A stretch of DNA of 26,837 nt from CAJJDF01 sp965655625 (GCA_965655625.1 CBFHHA010000035.1:1-26837), one strand, 5' to 3'. Positions 7,138-14,719 are shown, counted from the stretch's first letter. Notes: a model not told the origin generated them from the sequence alone. Translations and numbers: made by a program.

Positions 7138-8577
7138 ATGATTACAATCGAAAACTACATAAACGGAGAATTAGTCGCTCCTGTTGAAGGGAAATACATT
7201 GACAATTACAATCCATCCAAAGGAGAAGTCTATAGCCAAATTCCTGATTCACAAAAAGAAGATGTGGAGACAGCTACAAAAGCCGCTACGGCTGCTTTTC
7301 CAACTTGGAGTAAAACTTCAAAAAACGAACGCTCCAAAATTTTGGTTCGTTTGGCCGATTTAATTGATAAAAACCTGGAAGAATTAGCCAAAGCCGAAGC
7401 GCTAGATAACGGAAAACCCTATTCCTTGGCAACTCGTGTAGATATTCCTAGAGCAAGTGCCAATATGCGATTTTTTGCCACTGCTATTTTGCATAATGCG
7501 AGCGAATCTCATCACATGGAAGAAGGATTTACTAACTATACTTTGAATCATCCTTTGGGAGTAGTCGGTTGTATTTCACCTTGGAATTTGCCTTTGTATT
7601 TATTCACTTGGAAAATTGCTCCCGCCATTGCTTCGGGCTGTACAGTAGTTGCAAAACCCTCAGAAGTTACGCCAATGACGGCCTATTTGTTTTCTAAATT
7701 GTGTATTGAAGCTGGATTGCCAAAAGGCGTGCTGAATATCGTTCATGGATTGGGGGCCCATGCCGGAGATGCGATTGTTTCGCACCCAAAAGTAAAGGCG
7801 ATTTCCTTTACTGGTGGAACTGCCACCGGTAAAATCATTGGAAGAAAAGCAGCCGAATCGTTCAAAAAAACATCTCTTGAACTAGGTGGAAAAAACCCAA
7901 ACATCATTTTTGCTGATTGCGATTTTGATGCCATGCTCAACACTACACTGCACTCTTCTTTTGCCAATCAAGGGCAAATTTGTTTGTGTGGTTCTCGTAT
8001 TTTTATTCAAAAACCGATTTACGAAAAGTTTAAAAATGCATTGATTGAGAAACTAAAAACGCACAAAGTAGGCGATCCTTTTGATAAAGAGACTCGAATG
8101 GGAGCCTTGGTTTCAAAAGATCATTTAGAAAAAGTATTAGGTTACGTGAAACTAGCTGAAGACGAAGGTGGAAATATTCTATTTGGTGGAAATCAACTGA
8201 CAATTGAGGGCAGCGAAAACGGATATTACATGGAACCAACCGTAATCGAAGGATTGGATTTTTATTGCCGAACGAATCAAGAAGAAATTTTTGGCCCCGT
8301 GGTAACTCTCACACCATTTGAAACCGAAGAAGAAGTATTGGAAATGGCGAACTCAACTCAATACGGCTTGGCAGCCACAGTGTGGACAGAAAACTTATCG
8401 AGAGCACACCGGGTTTCACAAGAATTGGAATCGGGAATTGTATGGGTAAACTGCTGGTTGGTGCGAGATTTACGAACTCCATTTGGTGGGGTGAAAAACT
8501 CCGGACTTGGCCGTGAGGGCGGTTTTAGAGCCTTGGAATTTTTTACGGAACCCAAAAATGTGTGTATAAAGTATTGA
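7138..8577 (+). CDS. ALDH8A1-like aldehyde dehydrogenase, probably 2-aminomuconate-6-semialdehyde dehydrogenase
   Basis: NAD-dependent oxidation of an aldehyde to an acid. The 479 residues follow the ALDH8/aminomuconate-semialdehyde dehydrogenase pattern closely along the whole length: ENYINGE at the start, VDIPRASANMRFFA, ISPWNLPLYLFTWKIAPA, SFANQGQICLCGSRIF and VNCWLVRDLRTPFGG near the end. Catalytic residues are C282 (GQIC), E248 (LELGG) and N150 (PWN). The conserved arginines in DIPR and WLVRDLR fit a substrate bearing a carboxylate. The likely role is the kynurenine route of tryptophan breakdown. No other kynurenine-pathway gene is in the window, so the pathway call rests on family similarity; hydroxymuconic-semialdehyde dehydrogenase is the alternative. 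A remnant of a second such gene lies just downstream. Confidence 0.9.
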   Translation: MITIENYINGELVAPVEGKYIDNYNPSKGEVYSQIPDSQKEDVETATKAATAAFPTWSKTSKNERSKILVRLADLIDKNLEELAKAEALDNGKPYSLATRVDIPRASANMRFFATAILHNASESHHMEEGFTNYTLNHPLGVVGCISPWNLPLYLFTWKIAPAIASGCTVVAKPSEVTPMTAYLFSKLCIEAGLPKGVLNIVHGLGAHAGDAIVSHPKVKAISFTGGTATGKIIGRKAAESFKKTSLELGGKNPNIIFADCDFDAMLNTTLHSSFANQGQICLCGSRIFIQKPIYEKFKNALIEKLKTHKVGDPFDKETRMGALVSKDHLEKVLGYVKLAEDEGGNILFGGNQLTIEGSENGYYMEPTVIEGLDFYCRTNQEEIFGPVVTLTPFETEEEVLEMANSTQYGLAATVWTENLSRAHRVSQELESGIVWVNCWLVRDLRTPFGGVKNSGLGREGGFRALEFFTEPKNVCIKY

Positions 8578-8618
8578 TTTATTAAATCTCTCTTTTAAAC
8601 TCAAAATTATCTTTGATG

Positions 8619-8651
8619 TCTGAGCCTAAGAATGTTTGTATCAAATATTAA
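8619..8651 (+). pseudogene. Remnant of the 3' end of a second aldehyde dehydrogenase gene
   Basis: Bases 8622-8651 read EPKNVCIKY followed by a stop codon. These are exactly the last nine residues of the dehydrogenase that ends at 8577 (8548-8577), and the preceding codon is Ser where the gene has Thr. The two DNA copies match at 23 of 30 bases. Six differences are silent third-position changes and the seventh is in the stop codon (TAA against TGA). The frame is closed by a stop at 8583, with nothing recognisable between. This looks like the tail of a diverged paralogue or orthologue left after recombination. Its last bases overlap the stop codon of the convergent DUF1569 gene. Confidence 0.75.
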
Positions 8652-9106
8652 ACCCCAAACTGAGTCAAATGATGGTCCAGGTGTTTGTAAAACATATTGT
8701 TCCATTCTGTTGTATTCAAAACACCAAAAGAATGAGATTCTTTTCCGTCAAATGACTCTGCTCCTTCTTCTTGAGTTTGTTTGATGTATCCAATTAATTT
8801 TGATTTTTCTTTCTCAAAATCTTTTTGGTCGGTGATCAAAAATTGAGGTGCTGTTCTTCCATTTTTTGGATAAGGCTTTTCGCCATAAACACCTTTTTTT
8901 ATCACAGCTTTCAAAAGAAATTTTTTCAATCCTTTAGCTTTAGTCTTCTGATGCCTGGGATCATAAATATAGTCGTATGTGACGCTGCAATGAGCCAACA
9001 TTTGTCCTGCATTCATTTTTCCCCAAACAGGTTGATTTTCAGGAGTTAATTTATTGATTCGGTCAATCACCTCATCCGTAACAGATTTATCAAAAATATT
9101 TTTCAT
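8648..9106 (-). CDS. DUF1569 family protein (DinB-like fold)
   Basis: A 152-residue cytoplasmic protein. The opening (MNAGQMLAHCSVTYDYI) and closing (HLDHHLTQFG) blocks are typical of DUF1569, a group related to the DinB/YfiT-like four-helix bundle that often binds a metal through three histidines. The His in AHC and those in HLDHHL are the candidate ligands here. No function is established for the family. It is the last gene of the minus-strand cyclophilin-pheS-LEA14 run, starting 18 bases after its upstream neighbour's stop codon. It ends by overlapping the dehydrogenase remnant, and no terminator is visible after it. Confidence 0.82.
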   Translation of the reverse strand: MKNIFDKSVTDEVIDRINKLTPENQPVWGKMNAGQMLAHCSVTYDYIYDPRHQKTKAKGLKKFLLKAVIKKGVYGEKPYPKNGRTAPQFLITDQKDFEKEKSKLIGYIKQTQEEGAESFDGKESHSFGVLNTTEWNNMFYKHLDHHLTQFGV

Positions 9107-9124
9107 AGGACAAGTTTATCTCAA

Positions 9125-9616
9125 TTATTTAATTCGCACTTTACTAAGTAATTCACTTAAGTTTAGAGTTTTAGATTCGTTTACGTCAATTTTTTTACCC
9201 AACACACCCAATACTTTGCATGTTGCTCTTCCTTTTACGGTGAGCTTTATATTCTTTTTGAACAAAGCTTTTGCCAACAAAGGGATTGAAGCATTTCTAA
9301 TGTCTTTATCACTAAGCAGTAAGTCCAATGAGTAATTTCCTTCGGTCTCTTTTAATACGATAACTTCTCGAGCCATTGCGGCATCTCCTAATTTTTTATC
9401 GTCCAAAAACACTTCAAAAGAAGATTTTTTTAATTTGATTGAGTAAAAATTCGGATTGTTAATTTTCACAATTATGGAGGCTTGAGACATTCCGTCCTCT
9501 AACTTTTCGAGGTGGTAACCTTCAACTCCCAACATCTCAACTTCTTCGTACAATGTGCAAGAACTCAAGGAAATAAAGAGAAAGAAGATGGAGAGAAAGT
9601 GAAGTCTTTTGTACAT
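9125..9616 (-). CDS. LEA14-like (LEA type 2 / WHy domain) lipoprotein
   Basis: A 163-residue lipoprotein with signal MYKRLHFLSIFFLFISLSSC (lipobox Cys20). The mature part resembles the LEA type 2/WHy beta-sandwich: an alternating beta pattern with the characteristic NPN turn in IIVKINNPNFYSIKLKKSSFEVFLDDKKLG, then strands ending in LTVKGRATCKVLGVLGKKIDV. Such proteins occur in many Bacteroidota outer envelopes; their role is unknown. The start lies one base after the pheS stop codon, so it is in the same operon. The pairing with pheS is presumably for expression rather than function. Confidence 0.8.
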   Translation of the reverse strand: MYKRLHFLSIFFLFISLSSCTLYEEVEMLGVEGYHLEKLEDGMSQASIIVKINNPNFYSIKLKKSSFEVFLDDKKLGDAAMAREVIVLKETEGNYSLDLLLSDKDIRNASIPLLAKALFKKNIKLTVKGRATCKVLGVLGKKIDVNESKTLNLSELLSKVRIK

Positions 9617-9617
9617 A

Positions 9618-10634
9618 TTAAATGGTCGATTTAAATTGATTCAAAAATCGAATGTCATTTTCAAAAAACATCCTTAAGTCATTAATTTGGTACTTTAACA
9701 TGGCAATTCGCTCCACACCCATTCCAAATGCAAAACCAGTATATACGTTAGAATCTATTCCGCAGTTTTCCAATACGTTTGGATCTACCATTCCGCATCC
9801 TAATATCTCTAAAAACCCAGTATGTTTGCAAACGTTACACCCTTTTCCAGAACAAATATTGCAACTCACATCCACCTCAGCACTTGGCTCGGTAAATGGA
9901 AAATAAGAAGGTCTTAACCTGATTTCGGTTTTTTCTCCAAACATTTCTTTCGCAAAATAAAGAAGCGTTTGTTTCAAGTCGGCAAAGGATACATTTTTAT
10001 CAATATACAATCCTTCTACTTGGTGAAATATGCAGTGAGCACGCGCAGAAATGGCTTCGTTCCTAAATACCCTTCCAGGAGAAATAGTTCGGATTGGCGG
10101 AGTAGAATTTTCCATTACCCGCACTTGCACACTAGAAGTATGTGTTCTCAAGGCGTTTTCTTTATCGATAAAAAAAGTATCCTGCATATCTCTTGCTGGG
10201 TGCTCTTTTGGGAAGTTCAAAGCAGAAAAATTGTGCCAATCATCTTCTATCTCCGGCCCTTCAGAAATGGAATATCCTATTCTCGAAAAAATATCAATTA
10301 TCTCATTTTTAACAATCGACAAAGGGTGCCTGGAACCAAGATTATCTTCCGAAATAGGCAAGGACAAGTCTAAAAATCTATCCCCCGAATCTTCTTTTTG
10401 AGCAAAAGAAGAGGATAATTCTACAATTCTATCTTGGGTTTTTACTTTCAGTTGATTCAACAATTGACCCACTTCCTTTTTCTGGTCGTTTGCTACTTCT
10501 TTGAAAGAGGCAAACAACTCATTCAAGGCCCCTTTCTTTCCTAAGATTTTTATCCTTAGCTGTTCTACTTCCTCTAATTTTTCAGCTTTAAATGCTTCTA
10601 CTTCAACCAATAATTCTTCAATTCTATCTTTCAT
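9618..10634 (-). CDS. pheS: Phenylalanine-tRNA ligase alpha subunit
   Basis: Catalytic subunit of the class II phenylalanyl-tRNA synthetase (alpha2 beta2), cytoplasmic. The 338 residues comprise an N-terminal coiled-coil arm (about 1-95) and the class II core. Motif 2 is RVFRNEAISARAHCIFHQVEG and motif 3 is FGMGVERIAMLKY. A four-cysteine insertion, C258-x2-C261-x4-C266-x2-C269, followed by KHTGFLEILGCGMV, looks like a zinc knuckle; it is absent from the E. coli enzyme but seen in other lineages. pheT is not adjacent, as is common in this phylum. The ATG directly follows the cyclophilin stop codon (TAAATG on the minus strand). Confidence 0.96.
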   Translation of the reverse strand: MKDRIEELLVEVEAFKAEKLEEVEQLRIKILGKKGALNELFASFKEVANDQKKEVGQLLNQLKVKTQDRIVELSSSFAQKEDSGDRFLDLSLPISEDNLGSRHPLSIVKNEIIDIFSRIGYSISEGPEIEDDWHNFSALNFPKEHPARDMQDTFFIDKENALRTHTSSVQVRVMENSTPPIRTISPGRVFRNEAISARAHCIFHQVEGLYIDKNVSFADLKQTLLYFAKEMFGEKTEIRLRPSYFPFTEPSAEVDVSCNICSGKGCNVCKHTGFLEILGCGMVDPNVLENCGIDSNVYTGFAFGMGVERIAMLKYQINDLRMFFENDIRFLNQFKSTI

Positions 10635-11402
10635 TTATTGTTCCTCTTTGTTCAGTAATTTTGCTTTCTCTTCTTTACTCAAGTAAAGTATTTCCATCTT
10701 CATTCTCACATCCAGAATCGGTCTGTTTCCGTTTGCTGTGTTGACCTTGACACCCGCAATCTTATCTATAACTTCTAGTCCTTTCACTATTTGTCCAAAT
10801 ACGGTGTAACCTTGATCTAAAAATGGAATTCCACCAACTGTTGTGTACGTTTCAATTTGTTCTTTTGTAAAAGCAAACTCTGGAATTTCTTCCATATTCA
10901 TCTCTGGTGTGGTTTTTTGCTTACTTTGTTCAATTCTATTGAGTTGCTCCTTAGAATACACTCTTCCTTGAGCTATATAAAATTGAGAGCCAGATGATTC
11001 TTTTTTCGGATTTTGACCATCTCCAAGTCTGGCCGTAGCCAAAGCGCCTTTTTGGTGATACAAAGTCGTATCAAATTCGGCTGGAATTCTATAGCCCGGA
11101 CCTCCATTTCCTAATTGCGCTCCGCTTTTGGCGTATTTAGAATCCGGATCACCTCCTTGAATCATAAAACCATTTATCACTCTGTGAAACAGTAAGCTAT
11201 CATAAAAATCATCATTCACCAACTTAATAAAATTTGCCCTATGTTTTGGTGTTTTATCTGAGAGTTCTGCATACATTTCGCCCATTGGGGTTGTAATCTT
11301 AACTAATAATTCTGGGTCAATCTTATTGTTTTTTCGCAACCCTACGCATTGAATCAACAAACTAACAGCACAAAACAAAGCGATATTTCTCAGAAATCTC
11401 AT
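10635..11402 (-). CDS. Cyclophilin-type peptidyl-prolyl isomerase, lipoprotein
   Basis: Catalyses cis-trans isomerisation of X-Pro bonds, probably at the cell envelope. I chose ATG 11402, giving 255 residues that begin with an SPII signal, MRFLRNIALFCAVSLLIQC (lipobox Cys19). The frame stays open to 11489, but that extension has no recognisable sequence, would cross the divergent lipoprotein's start and would bury the signal peptide. The cyclophilin core is clear: FHRVINGFMIQGGDP (catalytic Arg), then ATARLGDGQNP, SGSQFYIAQG and YTVFGQIVKGLEVIDKI. An insertion of about 50 residues between FYIAQG and the last strands is rich in Glu/Gln and is common in Bacteroidota members. First gene of the run to DUF1569. 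Confidence 0.93.
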   Translation of the reverse strand: MRFLRNIALFCAVSLLIQCVGLRKNNKIDPELLVKITTPMGEMYAELSDKTPKHRANFIKLVNDDFYDSLLFHRVINGFMIQGGDPDSKYAKSGAQLGNGGPGYRIPAEFDTTLYHQKGALATARLGDGQNPKKESSGSQFYIAQGRVYSKEQLNRIEQSKQKTTPEMNMEEIPEFAFTKEQIETYTTVGGIPFLDQGYTVFGQIVKGLEVIDKIAGVKVNTANGNRPILDVRMKMEILYLSKEEKAKLLNKEEQ

Positions 11403-11480
11403 ATTTATTCTTATTTTTGAAAGTATAAAACTACTAAATTTAGAGTTACCTTCTTTCAATAGCAGTAAAAAACACGCAAC

Positions 11481-11870
11481 ATGAAACAAATATTATCTAT
11501 CCTTTTGGTTACGCTTGCAGCAATTTCTTTTTATAGTTGTAGAAAGGAAAAAGACACAACGGCCACTGTACTTGTTGTAAATTCAGCTCAAGAACCTGTA
11601 GCAGGTGTTTCTGTGAGGGTTTATTGTCCTTCTTCAACCTGTGCCACAGGCTCGCTTAACGAGGATATGGATAGAAATGACGTGACGAATAGTAGCGGAA
11701 AAGTAAAATTTAATTACACAGAAAATTATCAATTAGGACAAGCTGGTTTTGCCGTATTGGATGTGGAAGTGACCCAGTCTGGATCTACATCACCAGATGC
11801 GACAGGAGTAATAAAAATAGAAGAGGAAAAGGAAAATGAACAAACAATTGTTTGTCAAACCTGTCCTTAA
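11481..11870 (+). CDS. Small unknown lipoprotein with a beta-sandwich-like domain
   Basis: A 129-residue lipoprotein, signal MKQILSILLVTLAAISFYSC (lipobox Cys20). The mature part starts ATVLVVNSAQEPVAGVSVRVY, the pattern of carboxypeptidase-regulatory-like or Big-type Ig folds, with the SSGKVKFNYTENY turn typical of that group. Four further cysteines stand in two close pairs, YCPSSTC and the extreme C-terminal CQTCP. They may form disulfides or bind metal. It is transcribed divergently from the cyclophilin gene across a 78-base gap and is followed by a strong terminator, so it is a single-gene unit. Function unknown. Confidence 0.78.
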   Translation: MKQILSILLVTLAAISFYSCRKEKDTTATVLVVNSAQEPVAGVSVRVYCPSSTCATGSLNEDMDRNDVTNSSGKVKFNYTENYQLGQAGFAVLDVEVTQSGSTSPDATGVIKIEEEKENEQTIVCQTCP

Positions 11871-11946
11871 AAGTTTTAGCTCAGAAGTACATTCAGAAAT
11901 TATCAGACTGACTCTTGAACAGTTAAACTCATTATCGATAAAATAC

Positions 11947-11977
11947 ATCCTGAATCTTCCCGTTCAGGATTTTTTTT
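11947..11977 (+). terminator. Rho-independent terminator after the small lipoprotein gene
   Basis: Perfect 8-bp stem ATCCTGAA (11947-11954) / TTCAGGAT (11963-11970) with an 8-base loop and a run of seven T (11971-11977). It lies 77 bases past the lipoprotein stop codon. The rest of the 229-base gap to fumC holds only this and the fumC terminator. Confidence 0.85.
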
Positions 11978-12042
11978 GATCTGTCTCTAGGCACTCTTTT
12001 GTAATTCATAGTACTGCGCGACATGGACAGAGTGGTAAGAAT

Positions 12043-12080
12043 AAAAAAAACCCTTTTCAATGTACATTGAAAAGAGTTTT
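12043..12080 (-). terminator. Rho-independent terminator after fumC
   Basis: The 22-base perfect palindrome CTTTTCAATG-TA-CATTGAAAAG (12053-12074) is flanked by AAAAC/GTTTT, adding further pairs after one mismatch. On the minus strand it runs into eight T (12050-12043). It lies 20 bases after the fumC stop codon. On the plus strand it has only a short T run. Confidence 0.85.
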
Positions 12081-12099
12081 ACACTTTCTATAGCTTGTT

Positions 12100-13494
12100 T
12101 TATAAACTTCCGGTCATATTCATTGGTACCACCCACTGGTCGTATTCCTCCGCGGTGACATAACCCAAGCGAATAGCCTCCTCTTTCAAAGTCGTTCCGT
12201 TTTCGTGGGCAGTGTTGGCAATTTCAGCCGCTTTGTAATAGCCAATTTTTGTGTTCAATGCAGTTACCAACATCAATGAATTATTTAATAACTCTTCCAT
12301 TCTAGCATAGTTTGGTTCTATTCCTTGAGCGCAGTTTTCATCAAACGATACACAAGCATCTCCAATCAACCTAGCTGATTCTAAAAAGTTAGAAGCCATC
12401 ATGGGTTTAAAAACATTCAATTCATAATGCCCTTGCAATCCGCCCACAGAAATAGCTACATCATTCCCCATTACTTGAGCACACACCATTGTCAGGGCTT
12501 CTGCCTGAGTCGGGTTTACTTTACCAGGCATAATGGATGATCCTGGCTCGTTTGCAGGAATAATCAATTCTCCTATCCCAGATCTTGGTCCAGAAGCCAT
12601 CAATCGAATGTCGTTTCCAATTTTATTCAACGAAACAGCCAATTGCTTCAGTGCTCCGTGCGATTCTACAATAGCATCGTGAGCTGCAAGTGCCTCAAAT
12701 TTATTCTCAGCCGTTACGAATGGTAACTGTGTAAATTCTGCGATGTACTTTGCCACCAACACATCGTACCCTTTTGGCGTGTTCAATCCTGTTCCTACCG
12801 CGGTTCCTCCTAGCGCCAATTCGCTCAAGTGGGCCAAAGTGTTTTTCAATGCTTTTAATCCATGATCCAATTGCGAAACGTACCCTGAAAACTCTTGCCC
12901 AATTGTCAATGGAGTTGCATCCATTAGGTGAGTCCTTCCAATTTTTACTACGTTTCTAAATTCTTCAGATTTAGCTTTCAACGTATTTCTCAATTGTTCT
13001 ACTCCTGGAATTGTTGTTTCAATAATCATTTTGTAACAAGCGATGTGCATTCCCGTTGGAAATGTATCGTTGCTCGATTGCGACTTGTTCACATCATCGT
13101 TTGGCGACAACACTTTTTCACCCTCTCCAATTTTTCTTCCTGCAAGCTCCTGTGCTCTGTGAGCCACCACCTCGTTTACGTTCATGTTACTTTGAGTACC
13201 CGAACCAGTTTGCCAAATAACCAAAGGAAATTGGTCCCAGTGTTTTCCCTCCAATATTTCTTCACATACTTTAGCAATCAGTTCTTTTTTCTCCTCAGAC
13301 AATACACCCAGCTCGCAATTTGTGTAAGCTGCTGCTTTTTTCAAATAAGCAAACCCCTCAACTACTTCTTTTGGCATTGAGGCAGAGGGTCCAATTTTAA
13401 AATTATTTCTAGACCGCTCTGTTTGAGCTCCCCAGTATTTGTCTGCTGGGACTTTTACTTCTCCTATCGTATCTTTTTCAATTCTGTATTTCAT
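12100..13494 (-). CDS. fumC: Class II fumarate hydratase
   Basis: Reversible hydration of fumarate to malate in the TCA cycle; iron-independent homotetramer, cytoplasmic. The 464-residue length is standard. Visible motifs: KVPADKYWGAQTERS near the start, TGSGTQSNMNVNEV (about 100), the active-site loop GSSIMPGKVNPTQ at 318-330 with its catalytic Ser, and HENGTTLKEEA near the end. It starts 11 bases after the arsC stop codon on the same strand and is probably co-transcribed with it. Its own terminator lies just downstream. Aspartase (AspA) is the closest relative with the same loop, but the KVPADKYWGAQT start and overall pattern favour fumarase. Confidence 0.96.
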   Translation of the reverse strand: MKYRIEKDTIGEVKVPADKYWGAQTERSRNNFKIGPSASMPKEVVEGFAYLKKAAAYTNCELGVLSEEKKELIAKVCEEILEGKHWDQFPLVIWQTGSGTQSNMNVNEVVAHRAQELAGRKIGEGEKVLSPNDDVNKSQSSNDTFPTGMHIACYKMIIETTIPGVEQLRNTLKAKSEEFRNVVKIGRTHLMDATPLTIGQEFSGYVSQLDHGLKALKNTLAHLSELALGGTAVGTGLNTPKGYDVLVAKYIAEFTQLPFVTAENKFEALAAHDAIVESHGALKQLAVSLNKIGNDIRLMASGPRSGIGELIIPANEPGSSIMPGKVNPTQAEALTMVCAQVMGNDVAISVGGLQGHYELNVFKPMMASNFLESARLIGDACVSFDENCAQGIEPNYARMEELLNNSLMLVTALNTKIGYYKAAEIANTAHENGTTLKEEAIRLGYVTAEEYDQWVVPMNMTGSL

Positions 13495-13505
13495 CGGTAT
13501 AGCAA

Positions 13506-13847
13506 TTACAATTCGTTGATCATTTCTGCAGGCCGAGCTACCACAGCTTTATTTCCCTTAATTACAATCGGTCTTTCTATTAATTTGGGGTTCTCTAACA
13601 TTACCTCAATCCATTCGTGGTCGTTCATTTCTAAGTTCTTGAATTGTTCCTTAAAAATCGACTCACTTTTTCTCAAAACATCGGTTGGTTTTAAGTTTAG
13701 TTTTGCCAAAACTTTTTCAAATTCTTGCTTTGTAGGAACTCTTTCCAAGTATTTTACGATGGTAATGTCATCGTCTTTTTCTTCTAGCAAAGCAAGAGCC
13801 TGTCTGCTTTTAGAACATCGGGGATTGTGATAAATCGTGTAACTCAT
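13506..13847 (-). CDS. arsC: ArsC-family reductase (glutaredoxin-dependent arsenate reductase type)
   Basis: A 113-residue thioredoxin-fold protein of the ArsC/Spx/YffB group. The start reads YTIYHNPRCSKSRQAL with the single catalytic Cys, and the end has RPIVIKGNKAVVARP, the arginine-bearing block of glutaredoxin-coupled arsenate reductases (GSH/Grx-dependent in the model enzyme). No other ars gene is nearby, so the physiological substrate is uncertain and a YffB-like role remains possible. I chose ATG 13847. An in-frame TTG at 13856 would add three residues but lies within the -7 promoter box. Upstream of and probably co-transcribed with fumC (11-base gap). Confidence 0.85.
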   Translation of the reverse strand: MSYTIYHNPRCSKSRQALALLEEKDDDITIVKYLERVPTKQEFEKVLAKLNLKPTDVLRKSESIFKEQFKNLEMNDHEWIEVMLENPKLIERPIVIKGNKAVVARPAEMINEL

Positions 13848-13853
13848 AGGACA

Positions 13854-13861
13854 CAAAAATA
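13854..13861 (-). promoter_or_regulatory. Promoter -7 box (TATTTTTG) for arsC-fumC
   Basis: On the minus strand this is TATTTTTG, an exact match to TAnnTTTG. It ends six bases before the ATG at 13847, so the transcript would have almost no leader. The TTG inside the box is the false upstream start of arsC. Confidence 0.45.
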
Positions 13862-13900
13862 CATAAATTGCCTATCGTTAAGAAAAGAAATTGTTAAAAA

Positions 13901-14719
13901 TTATAAGGTGGTAAATAACAGGTCTATCAGTTCTGCCTGACTCGCTAAGTTTTGTGAGGAATTTGACTTCTTTTTTGGCTTTTCTTCTACAAAAAAATCT
14001 GACTGAGTTAACCTGGCGAGGGATTTGTTAGACGCATCAGTTTGATTCGATTCCAAAGTCACTGCCTCGGTATAATTAATAATACTAGGTGAAATTAATT
14101 CGTTACTTTTTACTGCTTTTTCACTCAGTTCAATCTCAGAAAGAAATTCCTCCTCAATGGCATCTTCTTCTACTATTTCTAGTAGCTGAGTTTCTTCTTT
14201 TTCAGGAGAAGAAACACTTTCAACGGGCATCGGAGAATTTACTTTTTTTGGTTGCTCTTTCGATGGAACTATCAGTTCGGGAAGCTGAGCAGGTTTCACC
14301 TTCGTTTCGCTATTCATGGCTAGTTCATTTTGCCGATTTCCAAATTGATTTAAACCCAAATTAATTACCAACAGTAATACCACACCCATCACAGCAAACT
14401 GAAACCCTGGCTTCTTGTGTAACGGGACATTAATAGGAAACAAAATAGCACCCAGCTTATCCCAGATAGAGAGTTGATTCGCTTTTGCTTCCATCTGCTT
14501 CATAAGCGCCATTTTTACTTTTTCCTTGGCAACTAGCTGATTTTCTTCTTTTGCCCATTGTTTTACAGAGAGTAACGTAGCTCGTAGCTCTTCATACTCC
14601 TGCGCAGAGTTTATTTCTTTTTTTACAAAAATCCGTTCTTCGTTACTCAGCGAATCATACGATTTGGAAAGTAATAAACCTTCTATATCAACTATTTCTT
14701 GGTTAGTTTTATTTTTCAT
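13901..14719 (-). CDS. Single-pass membrane protein, probable anti-sigma factor
   Basis: A 272-residue protein without clear database-type motifs that I recognise. Residues 1-100 are predicted helical, charged and cytoplasmic (SLSNEERIFVKKEINSAQEY), about 106-123 form one membrane segment (FQFAVMGVVLLLVINLG), and the rest is a Ser/Glu/Pro-rich, mostly disordered periplasmic region ending SQAELIDLLFTTL. Its ATG overlaps the stop of the ECF sigma gene by four bases (ATGA). This position and topology are those of a cognate anti-sigma factor. No zinc-binding HxxxCxxC motif is present. The function is inferred from context and topology, not from sequence similarity. Confidence 0.7.
   Translation of the reverse strand: MKNKTNQEIVDIEGLLLSKSYDSLSNEERIFVKKEINSAQEYEELRATLLSVKQWAKEENQLVAKEKVKMALMKQMEAKANQLSIWDKLGAILFPINVPLHKKPGFQFAVMGVVLLLVINLGLNQFGNRQNELAMNSETKVKPAQLPELIVPSKEQPKKVNSPMPVESVSSPEKEETQLLEIVEEDAIEEEFLSEIELSEKAVKSNELISPSIINYTEAVTLESNQTDASNKSLARLTQSDFFVEEKPKKKSNSSQNLASQAELIDLLFTTL

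Noticed and set aside
9969..10401. Two overlapping plus-strand ORFs of 134 and 116 codons opposite pheS
   Set aside because: Both are shadows of the conserved pheS coding sequence; neither has a start context, a promoter or recognisable protein features.
11403..11489. 29-residue N-terminal extension of the cyclophilin
   Set aside because: It overlaps the divergent lipoprotein start, lacks any recognisable sequence and would bury a clear SPII signal peptide beginning at ATG 11402.
12928..13380. 150-codon plus-strand ORF opposite fumC
   Set aside because: Antisense to a highly conserved enzyme; composition is Phe/Ser/Cys-rich, as expected from reverse reading.
13506..13847. Arsenic-resistance island
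   Set aside because: A single ArsC-like gene beside fumC, with no ArsB/Acr3, ArsR or ArsM; not a resistance cluster.
13901..14719. TonB-like or FecR-type protein for the gene after the sigma factor
   Set aside because: It has one membrane helix and a Pro/Glu-rich stretch, but I see no TonB C-terminal domain, no FecR domain and no nearby susC-type receptor gene; a generic anti-sigma role fits position and topology better.
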